DNA of 39,396 bases from Gemmatimonadota bacterium (GCA_009835325.1 VXWP01000022.1:1-39396), one strand, 5' to 3'; shown: positions 1-7,909, counted from the first letter of the stretch. Made by a program: numbers and translations. Notes: generated by a model not told the origin, from the letters alone.

Positions 1-91
1 CAAATATATAGTATATCGGTCTGGATGAATCCCATTTAAACAATGAGGGTTTCTTCGATCCATTGCGATATTTGGACGAGAGGAGCAATGA

Positions 92-1018
92 ATGCACACC
101 GCCTACACCGGGAACAGCCACTACTGTTACAGCAACAGCCTTCACATGTGTCTGGAGCACGCCGGCATGGCCGATCTGCCGGAACCCGGCCTGCTGGAAT
201 GCATGACAGGCATGCCGTTCGGCGCGCTGTTCCTGCAGTTTGAAACTCCCCTGTTCTTCCCAAGCCACGCCGACCTGAATCCAAACAGCGGGATGTCCCG
301 TGCGCTCAGCATTCTGGGTTGGACGTGTACACAGTGGGAGGGCGACAACGTTGAATCGGCGCTTGAAGCACTAGAGGCTAACCTGAAGAACGGTCCGGTA
401 CTGCTTGGTCCCCTGGACCTGGGTTTCCTGCCCTATGACCCGAATCACCGGCTGAAACGTGGCGGAGATCATTTCATTGTAGCCCTGAAGCTCGAAGGTG
501 GCCGCGTGCAGGTGCATGACCCGCAATTCTATCCATTCGCGGTACTGCCGGTCGATGACCTAATGCGTGCGTGGAATGCCACTGACCTCGGCTACGCAAC
601 AAGTGCATACACCCTGCGCGGCGATTTCCGGGAAGATCGCCCGGTTTCGACCGAAGACATGCTGAAGGCTACGCTGGAAAACGCACGAGAACTGATTCAC
701 GCCGCCCCCTCCGGCCCGGTCTTTTTTGGAGGTTCGCAGGCGTTCCGGATGGCCGCCGAGGTGATTCGTGGTGGCCCTCCGAAGGCCTTCGCGGGGTTGC
801 TGGTTCACTTCGTCCTGCCGATCGGCGCCCGTCGTTGCCTCGATGCGGCCAATCTCATGAAGTCGGCAGACCAGGCTGAAACCGCGGAATGGTTAGTTAA
901 AAAAGCCGAGTCATACGGACTGGCGCAGTACTATGCCACGCAGGAAGACTGGAATCGCGCAAAAGGTCTGTTCGAAGCGTTGGCTGAGATTGAAGACCGC
1001 ATCGTTGAATGCATATAG
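92..1018 (+). CDS. BtrH-like / C39-like papain-fold protein
   Basis: A 308-residue protein that resembles the butirosin BtrH N-terminal / C39-like cysteine-peptidase fold. The N-terminus carries a candidate nucleophile, Cys12, in HYCYSNSL. A later GGDHFIV (His127) and VHDPQ (Asp143) supply the His and Asp expected of a papain-like triad, with the usual spacing for a His strand followed by an Asp-Pro. BtrH-like proteins transfer acyl groups from carrier proteins, while C39 relatives cleave peptides; which applies here cannot be told. The last 100 residues are helical and unassigned. The start at 92 is preceded by AGGAG at 80-84; a competing ATG at 88 is in another frame. There is no signal peptide, so it should be cytoplasmic. 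The fold call is by motif only and the substrate is unknown. Confidence 0.6.
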   Translation: MHTAYTGNSHYCYSNSLHMCLEHAGMADLPEPGLLECMTGMPFGALFLQFETPLFFPSHADLNPNSGMSRALSILGWTCTQWEGDNVESALEALEANLKNGPVLLGPLDLGFLPYDPNHRLKRGGDHFIVALKLEGGRVQVHDPQFYPFAVLPVDDLMRAWNATDLGYATSAYTLRGDFREDRPVSTEDMLKATLENARELIHAAPSGPVFFGGSQAFRMAAEVIRGGPPKAFAGLLVHFVLPIGARRCLDAANLMKSADQAETAEWLVKKAESYGLAQYYATQEDWNRAKGLFEALAEIEDRIVECI

Positions 1019-1063
1019 GAAACGACATTGGGCGGCGTACACAACTTCCAGGGGAGTTTACCC

Positions 1064-1582
1064 ATGAAGTCGGCTCTGTTGGTTATTGATGCCCAGGTAA
1101 ATATGTTCGAAACCGGGATGTCCGTTCGAAACGGTCATCAACTACTGGATACAATAAGTCGCGTGACTACCCAGGCGCGTGATGTACAGATTCCCGTCAT
1201 TTACGTACAACACAACGGAAAACCGGGCGACCCGGATGAGACGGATTCACCAGGATGGCATATACACGAACGGGTTTCCCCGCGGGAGGGAGATATTGTC
1301 GTTCAGAAACGAACTCCGGATGCGTTTTACGAAACTCAGTTAGCATCTATTTTGAATGAAAAGGAGATCGGCAGGTTAATAATTACGGGCGTTCAAACCG
1401 AGAACTGTATCAGCTCGACATGCCATCATACTCGTATTGCGGGATATTCGATAACGCTAGTCAAGGATGGACACAGTACTTTCGATTCCGATGTACTAAC
1501 AGCAGAGCAGATTATCGCTCACTATAATGATATCCTCGGTGACTTCGCAGACGTGACACCTGCGGGCCAGGTTCGGTTTTGA
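1064..1582 (+). CDS. Cysteine hydrolase, isochorismatase family
   Basis: A 172-residue isochorismatase-like hydrolase. The family triad is complete: Asp9 in LLVIDAQVNMF, Lys82 in VVQKRTPDAF, and Cys115 in TGVQTENCISSTC, which follows the characteristic cis-peptide Gly-Val. Members hydrolyse amides or vinyl ethers (nicotinamidase, N-carbamoylsarcosine amidase, isochorismatase); the TENCISSTC variant is typical of general cysteine hydrolases and does not fix a substrate. The ATG at 1064 with GGGGAG upstream (about 1052) is preferred over an in-frame TTG at 1028, because the core strand starts right after it. The reading frame looks clearly AT-richer than the 60% GC genes further right, as does the next gene, which may mean a transferred segment. 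Confidence 0.9.
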   Translation: MKSALLVIDAQVNMFETGMSVRNGHQLLDTISRVTTQARDVQIPVIYVQHNGKPGDPDETDSPGWHIHERVSPREGDIVVQKRTPDAFYETQLASILNEKEIGRLIITGVQTENCISSTCHHTRIAGYSITLVKDGHSTFDSDVLTAEQIIAHYNDILGDFADVTPAGQVRF

Positions 1583-1606
1583 AATTACGCCGTGGAGGGT
1601 GCAGCA

Positions 1607-1930
1607 ATGAAACGAGTTGACCACAACAAGCTTGTTCGGGACAGGATTCCCGATATCATTGCTGCTGCGGGCGATCGTCCGACGACCCGAGTTCTCGACA
1701 GGGCCGAGTATATTCATGAACTCAGACGCAAACTTGTGGAGGAAGTCGGGGAATTCAACTCTTCCAATGACGCCGAGGAGTTAATTGATATCCTGGAGGT
1801 GGTATACGCAATTGCGTCTCGAATGGGAATTGATCCGATACAACTCGAGAAAATGAGAAACGCGAAGAAGGAGAAAAGAGGAGGATTTGAAACGAAGGTC
1901 TTTCTTATCCATACTGAATCGCGTGAATAA
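1607..1930 (+). CDS. MazG / PRA-PH-like nucleotide pyrophosphohydrolase
   Basis: A 107-residue all-alpha NTP pyrophosphohydrolase-like protein. It begins with the signature KLVRDRIPDII seen in the phosphoribosyl-ATP pyrophosphohydrolase-like branch of the MazG superfamily. Magnesium ligands are visible as EExxE (Glu45, Glu46, Glu49) and ExxD (Glu58, Asp61) on two helices. Such proteins hydrolyse nucleoside triphosphates to monophosphates and pyrophosphate, often as house-cleaning enzymes. The ATG at 1607 was chosen over the GTG at 1592 because GGAGGG at about 1594-1599 sits 7-8 nt before it. The gene follows the cysteine hydrolase by 24 nt and may be cotranscribed. It is AT-rich like that neighbour. 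Confidence 0.8.
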   Translation: MKRVDHNKLVRDRIPDIIAAAGDRPTTRVLDRAEYIHELRRKLVEEVGEFNSSNDAEELIDILEVVYAIASRMGIDPIQLEKMRNAKKEKRGGFETKVFLIHTESRE

Positions 1931-1986
1931 TGCAATGCTTGTGAGCGTTCTGCAGATTACACACCCATATAGAGTCGCATCGCCAT

Positions 1987-2406
1987 ATGCAGATCAAACA
2001 CCTTTCCATTACGGCATCGAACCCGGAACGAGCAGCGGGAATCCTGGCGGAATTGACGGATGGATCTGTGTTCCCCTTCACCTCGAAGACCATGGAAGGC
2101 GCCTGGGTATGCGCATGGGACCGTCAGTCCGGTGAGATGATCGAATTTATCCCGAACAACTACCTGCTCTGCCCCGGAAAACACGCCGCGGAATTCAGGC
2201 CGGCCGAAGAAGTACAGAATTTCAATTCGACCCACTTTCTGCTCGAAACAAAACAAAGCCTCGACCATTTGAAAGCGGTGGCGGAATCGCATGGACTTCA
2301 CCACCGCTTTCGGCCGAGGCTAGGCGGACCGCTCTACGAAGTCTGGCTGGAAACCCAGATCCTGGTCGAATTCGTATCCGACGAAATCAGGAACCTGGCG
2401 TCCTGA
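1987..2406 (+). CDS. VOC (glyoxalase-like) superfamily protein
   Basis: A 139-residue protein built as two beta-alpha-beta-beta-beta modules, as in vicinal-oxygen-chelate proteins. Module one begins MQIKHLSITASNPERAAGIL, the strand-helix opening typical of the family; module two contains STHFLLET and ends in ILVEFVS. Metal ligands expected at the strand ends could be His5, Glu or His84 (THF) and Glu near the C-terminus, but this is inferred. There is no close functional assignment: glyoxalase, dioxygenase and antibiotic-binding proteins all share the fold. The ATG at 1987 lacks a strong Shine-Dalgarno sequence, so the start is moderately certain. It is 57 nt after the preceding gene. Confidence 0.6.
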   Translation: MQIKHLSITASNPERAAGILAELTDGSVFPFTSKTMEGAWVCAWDRQSGEMIEFIPNNYLLCPGKHAAEFRPAEEVQNFNSTHFLLETKQSLDHLKAVAESHGLHHRFRPRLGGPLYEVWLETQILVEFVSDEIRNLAS

Positions 2407-2469
2407 CGTCAACTTCGCTTCGTAAACTCTACCTCAATCTAACTTCATCTCGACTTCAAAACCGACTTG

Positions 2470-3045
2470 CTACCCTTCGATCATACCCAGGATCTCCACC
2501 AGGCTGTCGGTCGACGGCCGGTCGAAGGGATCCGATCCCACGTACTTGAACCGAAGGATGCCTTCCTTGTCGATGATGAAGGCCGTGGGAATGACTTCCG
2601 TTCCCTTGTCGGTCGCTTTCTGGATCTTGAACTTGGTGGGAATGGCCCGATCCGGGTCGGCTAGCACGGGGAAGGAAAGCGCCTCCCTGGTGACTTTCGA
2701 CTTGGCGACGAAGTCCCTGGTCTGGTCGAGATCTTCGGGATTGATGAAGAGTAGTTCCGTGTCGAGTGCTGCTATGCGATCGTAATCGGATTGCAACTGC
2801 CCCAGTTGCCGTAAGCAAAGGGGTCACCAGTAGCCTATCCAGCCGCGGTCGACGACCACAAGCAGGTTCTTGCTGCCCTTGTAATCGGCGAAGTTGACGG
2901 TCTCGCCGTTAACGTCCTGCAGGCTGAACTCCGGTGCGGCCTCACTCAGCCTCGGCGCCAGGTTACGGGGTTGCGCGTCGGCAAACTCCGTCACCAGGCC
3001 GACCAGGGCCAGGGCGAAGCACCACCGCGCCAGTGTATGAATCAT
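2470..3045 (-). CDS. Probable selenoprotein, exported peroxiredoxin-like (AhpC/TSA) protein, Sec74
   Basis: Reading through one in-frame TGA (2824-2826) gives a continuous 191-residue thioredoxin-fold protein. Residues 1-24 form a signal peptide ending near FADA, so it acts outside the cytoplasmic membrane. The domain opens with EAAPEFSLQDVNG, then LLVVVDRGWIGYW, then U-P-L-C (Sec74, Cys77), followed by LRQLGQLQ. This matches the PRX-like arrangement (WCPYC..QL..LQ) in which the TGA replaces the redox Cys. The fold continues with FPVLADP and the cis-proline loop VIPTAFIIDKEG (Pro153). A SECIS-like hairpin lies just after the TGA. The ATG at 3045 has a strong AGGAGGA. Expected role: thiol peroxidase or disulfide reductase with a Sec-Cys pair. 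Conventional gene callers would split or truncate it. A nonsense mutation is the main alternative. Confidence 0.85.
2793..2809 (-). promoter_or_regulatory. Candidate bacterial SECIS hairpin
   Basis: In the mRNA the hairpin is GCAACU-GGGGC-AGUUGC: a perfect 6-bp stem with a 5-nt loop that begins GG, starting 14 nt after the UGA. The distance from UGA to the first loop G is 20 nt, inside the range known for bacterial SECIS elements, which need a G in the first two loop positions to bind SelB. It lies entirely in coding sequence, as bacterial SECIS elements do. It is inferred from sequence only. Confidence 0.7.
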
Positions 3046-3099
3046 GGTCTTCCTCCTCGTTTCAGATGCAGCGCAATTCACTTGCGTTTTGTTACTTAT

Positions 3100-3128
3100 A
3101 ATATAACCTACCCCGACACGACTGTTAA
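3100..3128 (-). promoter_or_regulatory. Sigma-70-type promoter of the selenoprotein gene
   Basis: On the minus strand, TTAACA (3128-3123) and TATATT (3105-3100) are separated by exactly 17 nt; each matches consensus at 5 of 6 positions. The -10 lies 55 nt before the ATG at 3045. It is in the 149-nt divergent gap shared with the isomerase gene starting at 3195, which otherwise shows nothing obvious. Confidence 0.5.
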
Positions 3129-3194
3129 CTTCAAAATTACCGCCGTCCGCAACGATTTCATGTGCCAGCAACGATTCCAAGGAGCCGCCTCCCC

Positions 3195-3986
3195 ATGAAG
3201 CCAGGCATCACGCAACTCTGTCTCGCCCGCCAGGATCTCGAAGCGGATCTCTCGAAGGCCCGGGATCTGGGCTACGAGGCCATCGAACTGGTTTTCTCCG
3301 ACCAGGGTTCACCGGACATAGACGCCTCTACCTCGGAGATTGCCGCCGTGGGGGAGGCCTGCAGGAATCATGGACTCGAACTGTGTTCCATGATCGCCAT
3401 CCGCAGTGATGCCGGATCCCTGTTGTCGCCGTCCGCGGAAGAACGGGCGAAGCGGGTTGCCATCCTCGAGCGCGGCTTCGAAATCGCCGAGATCCTGAGT
3501 GTAGACGCCCTCCTCCTGCATCCCGGAGCGCTCGATCCGGCGAGTTCCTACGGGACGACCTGGGACAACTTCCGCGACGCCCTGCGTGATCTCGCGCCCG
3601 AGGCGGAACGCCGCGGCACACGGATCGGCATCGAGAACGTGTGGAACCAGTTCATGCTGAGTCCCCGGGAAGCCCGCCAGCTCGTCGACGAGGTAGGATC
3701 GCCCGCCGTCGGGATCTACCTGGACACAGCCAACATGATCCTCTACGGCTATCCCGACATGTGGATCAAGGAACTGGGCCGACGGATCTTCAAGGTGCAC
3801 GTGAAGGATTTCCGGCGCGGGGAAGGCGCCTGGGTCCAGCTGATGGACGGCGATACGGACTGGCCGGCGGTCATGGCTGAATTGCGCGGCATCGGGTTCG
3901 ACGGTGCCCTGGTGAGCGAGGTTGGCGGCGACGACGACACCATGCGGGAAACCGCCGAGCGCATCCGGCGGATCATAGCCCTGTAG
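3195..3986 (+). CDS. Sugar phosphate isomerase/epimerase, xylose isomerase-like TIM barrel
   Basis: A 263-residue AP-endonuclease-2/xylose-isomerase-like TIM barrel. The barrel strands are recognisable: GYEAIELVF, LLLHPGAL, RIGIENVWNQF, VGIYLDTANM, FKVHVKDF and GALVSEVGG. The usual divalent metal ligands are present as Glu in GIEN, Asp in LDTAN, His in VHVKD and Glu in SEVG, so the enzyme is probably active on a ketose, aldose or cyclitol. The substrate is not determined. The ATG at 3195 with AAGGAG 10 nt upstream is preferred over the upstream in-frame start at 3162. It is transcribed divergently from the selenoprotein gene and converges on the MltB gene 41 nt downstream. Confidence 0.88.
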   Translation: MKPGITQLCLARQDLEADLSKARDLGYEAIELVFSDQGSPDIDASTSEIAAVGEACRNHGLELCSMIAIRSDAGSLLSPSAEERAKRVAILERGFEIAEILSVDALLLHPGALDPASSYGTTWDNFRDALRDLAPEAERRGTRIGIENVWNQFMLSPREARQLVDEVGSPAVGIYLDTANMILYGYPDMWIKELGRRIFKVHVKDFRRGEGAWVQLMDGDTDWPAVMAELRGIGFDGALVSEVGGDDDTMRETAERIRRIIAL

Positions 3987-4027
3987 GGCAGAAATCCGAC
4001 CTGTTGGATCCTGCTTTCTGGCAGTTA

Positions 4028-5023
4028 TTATCGGGCGGCCGAGATGGCTTCGGCGTACTTGATGACGCCGTTTACGTAGGAGTCGATGGGGTTGTAGCTG
4101 AAGATGGCGTTGCGGCGCGCGGCATCGGCGGTGCCGTACTTGCCCCGTTCGTTGAGGTACTTTGCCACACTCATGATGGCGTCCGGCCACGAATGCAGGT
4201 TGATTTCGCCATCCCCGTCTCCATCGGCGGCATGGGGCATGCTGGCCGGCATGAACTGCGGGTACCCGATGGCGCCGGCCCAGGAACCGTGGAGCGAAAG
4301 TGGGTCCACGCCGGTGGCTTTGCTATGGCGCAGGAGCGCCACCAGGTTGCCGACGCACCTGCGGCGGATTTTCGCGAAGCGTTCCTGCTGTCTTTCGGCT
4401 ACCGCGGCCGAGGCGAGCGGATCGGCTTCACCCCCTGCCTTAATCCGTCGCACGGCTGCCTGCTGCGCCTCCTCCAGGTATAACAGCTGCGCGACCAGGA
4501 CATTGAACACGCGGTATTTGCCCGTGAACTCGCCCAGGCCGGATTCCCACATCAGGATGGACACGATGTCCTTCGGGGCCACCCCGTAGGTCCGCTTTGC
4601 CCGGCCCAGCAGGTCTTTCTTCTCCTCGAGGAACGCAACACCCCGCTTCACCCGCTTATCCGTCAGGAATACGCGCGAGAAATCCTCGTGGGCCTTGTTC
4701 TGAATCGCGACGCTCCGGGGCGTGGCCACCTTGATCAACTGGTTGTTGTAGACCTCGCGGCTTTCAGGCCGGTCGAACAGAGCCAGGAACTCCGCCTCGG
4801 ACACGGGCGACCCCCCGCCCTGCCCAGACGCTAGGCGCTTGATCAGATCGGGCAGGTAAGACGCCGCCGGATGGGTCCGGGGCAGGTCGATAATCGTGGA
4901 TTTGCGCAGTTCCCAGGATTGCGGGGCATCCAGCGCGGCGACCGGGTCCGGTGCGATCAGCAACAGCGAGACCAGACCGGCAAGAAGCACTGACCTTTTC
5001 CACGACCTGAACGGGTTTTTCAT
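4028..5023 (-). CDS. MltB-family lytic murein transglycosylase
   Basis: A 331-residue periplasmic lytic transglycosylase, which cleaves the MurNAc-GlcNAc bond of peptidoglycan with formation of 1,6-anhydroMurNAc. Residues 1-30 are a signal peptide (KRSVLLAGLVSLLLIAP) without a lipobox, unlike lipoprotein MltB. The catalytic acid is Glu160 in MWESGLGEFTGKY; the family motifs SWAGAIGYPQFMPAS, DGDGEINLHSW and DAIMSVAKYL follow in order. There is no peptidoglycan-binding domain at the C-terminus. The start at 5023 begins directly with the basic n-region of the signal peptide and has GAGGA about 11 nt upstream; a longer form to 5074 is less likely. The 110 nt upstream, to 5134, holds nothing recognisable. 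Confidence 0.9.
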   Translation of the reverse strand: MKNPFRSWKRSVLLAGLVSLLLIAPDPVAALDAPQSWELRKSTIIDLPRTHPAASYLPDLIKRLASGQGGGSPVSEAEFLALFDRPESREVYNNQLIKVATPRSVAIQNKAHEDFSRVFLTDKRVKRGVAFLEEKKDLLGRAKRTYGVAPKDIVSILMWESGLGEFTGKYRVFNVLVAQLLYLEEAQQAAVRRIKAGGEADPLASAAVAERQQERFAKIRRRCVGNLVALLRHSKATGVDPLSLHGSWAGAIGYPQFMPASMPHAADGDGDGEINLHSWPDAIMSVAKYLNERGKYGTADAARRNAIFSYNPIDSYVNGVIKYAEAISAAR

Positions 5024-5134
5024 CTGACGGATCCTCGTGATTGGTTGGCGATGCGCAATTAAAATCCATTGCATATTTACGGCATGCAGCCGGGCCTGTC
5101 AAGGTCAGGAAGGGCATTTACGGTCCATCATATT

Positions 5135-6829
5135 TCAGAACACCAGTTTCTTCAGCTCGTGTTTCTTCGTGAAGTAGACGCCGTCCCCGTACATCGGACC
5201 GGGAGTCTGGAAGGCGGTCGGCGCTTCGAGAATCGTGGTCACGACGCCGGCGGCGGAATCGAAACGGTAGAAACAGTCGGTCGTGAATCCGTATATACCG
5301 CCATCCGGACCGTTCTGTATTCCTCCGTCCAGGGCTCGCCCGCCCGGTAGGGAAGCCAGGTGCACGAACCGCCGGTCATCGGCATCGAAAACGAAGAGGA
5401 TGGATCCGGATTCTACGCGAGCCGTCCCGCACAGCAGGGAGCCGTCCATGACGACCAGCGCGTTGACGGCCGTAACCTCGACCGGTAGCCGGCCCTCCCA
5501 CACCTTTTCCTCCTTCTCGTAGTCCCAGAGGAACAGCGACGCCTGGTCTACCCGCGGCTGCGTGCCGGTGCCGCCATCGATCGTCGTGCCGACGGCCAGC
5601 AGGCCATGGGCTTCCAGCCAGGCCAGCGACCAGCAACTTGCGTCCCCGGCGATATCGCGATAGGTACCGAATGCATCCGCGACCGGATCGTACCAGGACA
5701 ACGGTCCTCCCCACATGCCGTAGTTCGGCACGGAGGCCGTCCACACGCGGCCCAGGGGACCGGCGACCATGGAACGCGGCCGATAGGAAATCTCGTCCAT
5801 GCGACCTAGGTCGCGGGGGTTGCTGCCCGTGTCTTTCCCGAAATGGTAGGGTCGGGCGGGATCGTAGACGGACAGCACGGCACCCGGGTAGGAGCAGATG
5901 TAGAGCTTGCCGTCCATGTTGGCCATGGAATAGGCTTCTCCGGTGGCGGTGGTACATATGCCCAGGTCGTCCATGGCGCCGGTAGACGGATCATGGCGGA
6001 AGAAGTGAAGCGGCAGGATGCTCGAGCCATACAGGTTGTCGTCGGGTCCGCGATGCACCAGGAAGATCTCGCTGCCCGAGGATTCATAGGCTACGGGCAG
6101 GGTGCGCGTCCCGTCGGATTCCGGCCGGGTAATGGCCATCTTGCGGTACATCTGGATTTCCCGGTCGGCGAAATCCGCCGTGGATCCGTCGGACATCGTC
6201 AGCGGCGGCGCCGGATCCGGAAGATCTGCCACGGGCTCGGCTTTGAAACCGTTCAGTCGGTAATCGCCTGTGGTCGACCGAATGTAAAGTTGCCCGTCCC
6301 CCGCCCGGTACAGGTTCAGCGATCCCCCGTCCTCCGTGACCACCACGGGCCCCACGGTCTCGCGCCGGCCCGACGCCGGATCGTAGACGACCACATGCGG
6401 ACGGGTCATCCTGATGTGGCAGGCGATCGTGCCCCCCGCGCCGACGTGGGGATAGCAGTACATGTCGGTCTCGTCCATCCGCCCGTGGCGGGTGAAGGCA
6501 TCGGCCGCGGGGTTGTAGCTCGTCAGGCCGGCCGACCCGTAGCACCCGATCCAGATCACGCCGTTTTCGTCTTCATCCAGGTTACAGGGGAAGGTATCGC
6601 CGGGCAGGTTGATGGCGCCCAGGTCGTCCAGCCGTTCCGTCGCGGGATCGTAACGGTAGAGATGACCGGCGTAGGCGGCCCCGACGTAGATTCGTCCGTC
6701 GCGGGTGCGCAGTGCGCCCGTGGGGAAATTGGCGGTGGGATCGGATGAAGTCACCTGGGAGGTCGTGCCCGTGGCCGGATCGATTTTCACGACGGTGAAC
6801 CCCGCCGCCTGCTGACCCATCACGGCCAC
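5135..6829 (-). CDS. Beta-propeller protein (Vgb/Kelch/NHL-like repeats)
   Basis: A protein of about 565 residues made of repeated four-stranded blades. Recurrent elements are short Tyr-Asp-Pro turns (LYRYDPAT, VVVYDPASG, FFRHDPSTG, LSVYDPARP, LSWYDPVAD) each followed by a strand, plus lines of the type DGRIYVGA, NGVIWIGC and DGGIYGF. This is the pattern of WD/NHL/virginiamycin-B-lyase-like propellers. No catalytic residues can be assigned, and a binding or lyase role is open. There is no signal peptide at this start. Protein-like sequence in frame (for example GIPVRSVNWVRVFP) extends upstream to about 6918, next to the stop of the dehydrogenase gene, but contains no ATG, GTG or TTG; 6829 (GTG) is the first canonical start, with GTG 6823 and ATG 6820 just after. 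The true start is uncertain. Confidence 0.75.
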   Translation of the reverse strand: MAVMGQQAAGFTVVKIDPATGTTSQVTSSDPTANFPTGALRTRDGRIYVGAAYAGHLYRYDPATERLDDLGAINLPGDTFPCNLDEDENGVIWIGCYGSAGLTSYNPAADAFTRHGRMDETDMYCYPHVGAGGTIACHIRMTRPHVVVYDPASGRRETVGPVVVTEDGGSLNLYRAGDGQLYIRSTTGDYRLNGFKAEPVADLPDPAPPLTMSDGSTADFADREIQMYRKMAITRPESDGTRTLPVAYESSGSEIFLVHRGPDDNLYGSSILPLHFFRHDPSTGAMDDLGICTTATGEAYSMANMDGKLYICSYPGAVLSVYDPARPYHFGKDTGSNPRDLGRMDEISYRPRSMVAGPLGRVWTASVPNYGMWGGPLSWYDPVADAFGTYRDIAGDASCWSLAWLEAHGLLAVGTTIDGGTGTQPRVDQASLFLWDYEKEEKVWEGRLPVEVTAVNALVVMDGSLLCGTARVESGSILFVFDADDRRFVHLASLPGGRALDGGIQNGPDGGIYGFTTDCFYRFDSAAGVVTTILEAPTAFQTPGPMYGDGVYFTKKHELKKLVF

Positions 6830-6927
6830 CAGGCAGTCCCGGCCGGCCCCGTCCAGCGTGGGGAAGACCCGGACCCAGTTGACGCTGCGGACCGGAATGC
6901 CGATGGTGTGGATCGAAGGGATGGCGC

Positions 6928-7848
6928 TTACCCTTTCCCGGATTCGCGTGCCCGCCGCCGCGCCTCGTCCGCGAAGATGGCCACCGTTTCCTCCAGTGTG
7001 CGGTTGCGGTCCACGGTCTCGGGCCGTTCGTGGCCGATGGGACTCTCGGCGATGAGGCGGAAAATGTGTTCGGCGCCTTCGTGAAAACCGGGCGACACCC
7101 CGGCCCGGTCGTAGGTCGCCGCGATCTCCTGCATTTCGCCGATCCAGCGGAAGGCCTTGGCCGACAGGCTGTTCACGCCGCCCATAGCCTTGAGCCGCTG
7201 CCCCTGGCTTTCGGCGAACTCCGCCAGCAGTTCCTCCCCTAGTCCCATGACTTCGGCGGCGGTGAGCGCCGCGGCATGGAGGGCGGAGGACCCCTTGGTG
7301 ACCGAGGCATAGCACATCTTGATGCCCGACGCCCGGCCCACTTCGCCGCCCAACGGCCGGACGAGGATGCCGTGGCCGTCCAGTTGCGAAAGTACGGTCT
7401 CGTGGGGCCCGGAAGCGTAGAATCGGGTCTTCTCGTCTGCGCCCGGTGGGCCGCCGATGATGCCGGCGTCGATGAAGCGGCCTCCAGCGGCGGTGATAAC
7501 CCGGTCGATCTGCCGCGCTGAATCCGGGGAGATGGCGTTGCAGTCGGCGTAGGCCGGCGGGGACCCGGCCCGTCTCGAGGACGCGGTCCGTTTCATCGCC
7601 TCCGCCACCTGGCCGGCGAGGGCCCGGGCCTGGTCGGGTACCAGGATGGCCAGGATCAGGTCCGCGTCCCGCACTAGTTCGTCCAGGTCCGGCTCGTCCC
7701 GGATGCCCGCGGCCGCCGTCAGCGTGCGGGTCCGTTCGCTCCGGCCCGTCAGGCAGGTGCCCACGTCGAAACCGCCCGCCAGGAGGCACCGCCCCACGGA
7801 ATGGCCCATCTCTCCCGGGCTCAATATGGCAATTTGTTGTACCTGCAT
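6928..7848 (-). CDS. NAD(P)-dependent 3-hydroxyisobutyrate dehydrogenase-like enzyme (DUF1932 type)
   Basis: A 306-residue beta-hydroxyacid dehydrogenase relative. The Rossmann fold begins QQIAILSPGEMGHSVG, with the Gly-x-x-Gly segment of the family (residues 12-15), and the cofactor domain runs to about residue 165. GGPPGADEKTRFYASG corresponds to the family substrate-binding segment, and Lys177 in ASGIKMCY is at the position of the conserved catalytic Lys. The C-terminal helical domain resembles DUF1932 (6-phosphogluconate dehydrogenase-like, C-terminal). The reaction would be NAD(P)-linked oxidation of a 3-hydroxy acid; the substrate is unknown. The ATG at 7848 has GGGGAGA just upstream, better than the TTG at 7872. 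The propeller gene follows almost directly. Confidence 0.85.
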   Translation of the reverse strand: MQVQQIAILSPGEMGHSVGRCLLAGGFDVGTCLTGRSERTRTLTAAAGIRDEPDLDELVRDADLILAILVPDQARALAGQVAEAMKRTASSRRAGSPPAYADCNAISPDSARQIDRVITAAGGRFIDAGIIGGPPGADEKTRFYASGPHETVLSQLDGHGILVRPLGGEVGRASGIKMCYASVTKGSSALHAAALTAAEVMGLGEELLAEFAESQGQRLKAMGGVNSLSAKAFRWIGEMQEIAATYDRAGVSPGFHEGAEHIFRLIAESPIGHERPETVDRNRTLEETVAIFADEARRRARESGKG

Positions 7849-7864
7849 GCTGGTCTCCCCGCCT

Positions 7865-7909
7865 GATCTCAACTGGCCGGACCTCAGCTGGCCGGATCTC
7901 AGCTTCGGT
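7865..7909. repeat. 15-bp degenerate tandem repeat, three copies
   Basis: Three consecutive 15-bp units start at 7865, 7880 and 7895: gatctcaactggccg, gacctcagctggccg and gatctcagcttcggt. The array lies in the gap between the dehydrogenase start and the methyltransferase end and covers the methyltransferase stop codon at 7899-7901. Confidence 0.8.

Noticed and set aside
2824-2826. UGA reassigned to Trp or Gly (alternative genetic code)
   Set aside because: TGA is the terminal stop of many genes in the window (nrdJ, nrdR, coaA, larE, rarA, cupin), so it is a normal stop here.
2470-3180. Reading the 2470-2796 and 2824-3180 frames as two genes or a pseudogene
   Set aside because: Both are in the same frame with only a single TGA between them, at the redox position, with a SECIS-like hairpin; the fold is complete only when read through.
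6830-7789. N-terminal half of the long minus-strand frame 5135-7789
   Set aside because: It overlaps the dehydrogenase gene in another frame and is Arg/Gly/Pro-rich with no protein-like structure; only the propeller part is real.
7865-7909. CRISPR array
   Set aside because: The 15-bp units are directly adjacent, without spacers, and too short.
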